In this document: in pieces, positions 14,174-15,051 of the stretch
Layout: every line of letters starts with the position of its first letter
Numbering within the stretch: position 1 is the stretch's first letter
Assembly (NCBI GenBank): GCA_001794935.1
Contig: MGLY01000078.1
Span: forward strand, 1 to 15,051
From: Chlamydiae bacterium RIFCSPHIGHO2_12_FULL_49_9
Lineage (GTDB): Bacteria; Chlamydiota; Chlamydiia; Chlamydiales; SM23-39
Direction of reading: 5' to 3'
Length of the DNA: 15,051 nt
Notes under the pieces: generated by a model
Seen by the model: only the letters and a program-made list of their open reading frames with translations
Told to the model about the DNA's origin: nothing
Database searches by the model: none
Position numbers and translations under genes: made by a program

Positions 14174-15051
14174 TTAAAAGTGGATGTGTTCTCTCTGGGC
14201 CATCTCGCGGATCGCCTCTTTTAAGGGAGCTGTGTTGATGCTCTTTAAAGCCGAGATGGTGTGGAGCGTAGATGGGTCGTAAGGGTATTTGCTGATAAAT
14301 TCTGCAGCGATTTCAGAAGATCCTTCCTGATCGATCTTGTTGAGAACCGTGAGAAACGGTTTTTCGAGCATCTCGGGATTATAGGCTTTAAGCTCTTTTC
14401 GGAGCATGAGGAACTCTTCAAATGGATCTCTCTCTTGATACGGCGCAAGTTCAATGAGAAAAACGAGCGCTGATGTTCTCTCAATGTGTCTTAAAAATGC
14501 AAATCCAAGACCTCGATCTTCGTGTGCGTCTTGGATAATCCCCGGGATATCGGCGATGAGGATGCGGGAAAAGTCGTCGAATTCGATGATGCCGAGATTG
14601 GGCCTTAGAGTTGTGAATGGGTAGGGGGCGATTTTTACTTCGATGTGGGCAAGTTTGGAGATGAGGGTCGATTTGCCGGCGTTTGGCATCCCGACAAAGC
14701 CCACATCTGCGATCAGTTTCAGCTCGAGCTCTATTTCGATCTCTTGGCCGAGTGTTCCGTCTGTGCAGACGAAGGGAGCTTGGTGCGTCGATGTTTTAAA
14801 GCGGGAGTTTCCTTTGCCGCCGATGCCGCCGGAACAAATTTTCCACTCCTGGCCATCTTGGGTAAAGTCGAGAAGGATTTCTTTCGTCTTGAGGTCTTTG
14901 ACGAGGGTGCCGAGGGGGATTTTGACGATGAGATCTTGCCCGGTTTTCCCTTTGCAGTTGTTGGGGCGCCCTGGCATGCCGTTTTCGGCTTTCAGGATCC
15001 GTCTATTGCGGTAATCTTCGAGGGAATGGACCCTTAAAGCCGAAAACGGCA
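14174..15051 (-). CDS. obgE: GTPase ObgE/CgtA (5' end outside window)
   Basis: Obg is an essential GTPase for late 50S ribosome assembly. On the minus strand the N-terminal Gly-rich Obg fold is visible from VHSLEDYRNRRILKAENG, through KTGQDLIVKIPLGTLVKD, to GGIGGKGNSRFKTSTHQAP. It is followed by the G domain: GMPNAGKST (G1), PFTTLRPNLG (G2), DIPG (G3), NKID (G4) and SALK (G5). The protein stops shortly after G5, with no OCT domain, as in chlamydial Obg. The first ATG inside the window (14977) is not the real start, because homology extends upstream of it. Beyond about 15035 the frame reads PFSAL, which does not fit Obg and coincides with an inverted repeat at the window edge. The gene converges on the orphan Cys-rich gene. 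Confidence 0.93.
   Translation of the reverse strand, partial: PFSALRVHSLEDYRNRRILKAENGMPGRPNNCKGKTGQDLIVKIPLGTLVKDLKTKEILLDFTQDGQEWKICSGGIGGKGNSRFKTSTHQAPFVCTDGTLGQEIEIELELKLIADVGFVGMPNAGKSTLISKLAHIEVKIAPYPFTTLRPNLGIIEFDDFSRILIADIPGIIQDAHEDRGLGFAFLRHIERTSALVFLIELAPYQERDPFEEFLMLRKELKAYNPEMLEKPFLTVLNKIDQEGSSEIAAEFISKYPYDPSTLHTISALKSINTAPLKEAIREMAQREHIHF
14977..15051. repeat. Perfect 16-bp inverted repeat ending at the window edge
   Basis: TGCCGTTTTCGGCTTT at 14977-14992 is the exact reverse complement of AAAGCCGAAAACGGCA at 15036-15051, with 43 bases between. The right arm stops at the last base of the window and may continue beyond it. The left arm is normal obgE coding sequence (KAENGM region), so the right arm looks like obgE copied back on itself. 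Confidence 0.9.

Noticed and set aside
14159..14177. TTAATC/GATTAA inverted repeat between the convergent orphan and obgE genes.
   Set aside because: Only six A/T-rich pairs with a 7-base loop and no T-tract on either strand; too weak to call a terminator.
1..15051. CRISPR arrays, tRNA or rRNA genes and insertion sequences.
   Set aside because: No regularly spaced direct repeats, no cloverleaf or rRNA-like sequence and no transposase motifs were seen; nearly all of the window is coding.

Overview
The window reads as a piece of a Chlamydiota chromosome, most likely one of the amoeba- or invertebrate-associated lineages outside Chlamydiaceae. This is inferred from an ObgE that resembles chlamydial Obg (including a C-terminus that stops at the G domain), a cytochrome bo3 operon (absent from Chlamydiaceae, known from environmental chlamydiae) and an RHS protein. 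I cannot name the genus. The right edge lies in the middle of a gene and ends in a perfect inverted repeat, so the window may be the end of an assembled contig.

Layout: (1) 1-1186: the 3' end of an RHS-family polymorphic toxin with its variable C-terminal tip, overlapped by a small acidic protein in the position of a cognate immunity gene. (2) 1236-1550: a CutA1-like gene with an atypical N-terminus. (3) 1631-7921: seven tightly packed or overlapping plus-strand genes: two GT32/sugar-transferase DXD paralogues, a SAM-methyltransferase-like protein and four more glycosyltransferase-like proteins of different folds. Six of the seven begin with a signal peptide or signal anchor, which is unusual for enzymes that normally use cytoplasmic nucleotide sugars. 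(4) 7963-12509: cyoABCDE, encoding cytochrome bo3 ubiquinol oxidase and heme O synthase, with overlapping start and stop codons between every pair. (5) 12527-13387: an EamA/DMT transporter. (6) 13416-14150: an orphan Cys-rich protein with a CCCH-type zinc-finger signature and a short tandem repeat. (7) 14174 to the right edge, minus strand: obgE, 5' end missing.

How the genes fit together: the glycosyltransferase run looks like a pathway that decorates a surface or lumenal acceptor, since its members are predicted to sit in or beyond the inner membrane. The cyo genes follow 41 bases later on the same strand, so they may be read through from the sugar cluster. CyoA-D would form a proton-pumping quinol oxidase and CyoE its heme O.

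Most notable: cyoB carries an in-frame TAG at 10569-10571. The missing last 70 residues, matching the C-terminal tail of E. coli CyoB, continue in the same frame right up to cyoC. Also notable are the exported glycosyltransferase set, one of whose GT32 paralogues has lost the first Asp of its DXD motif, and the eukaryote-like CCCH protein.
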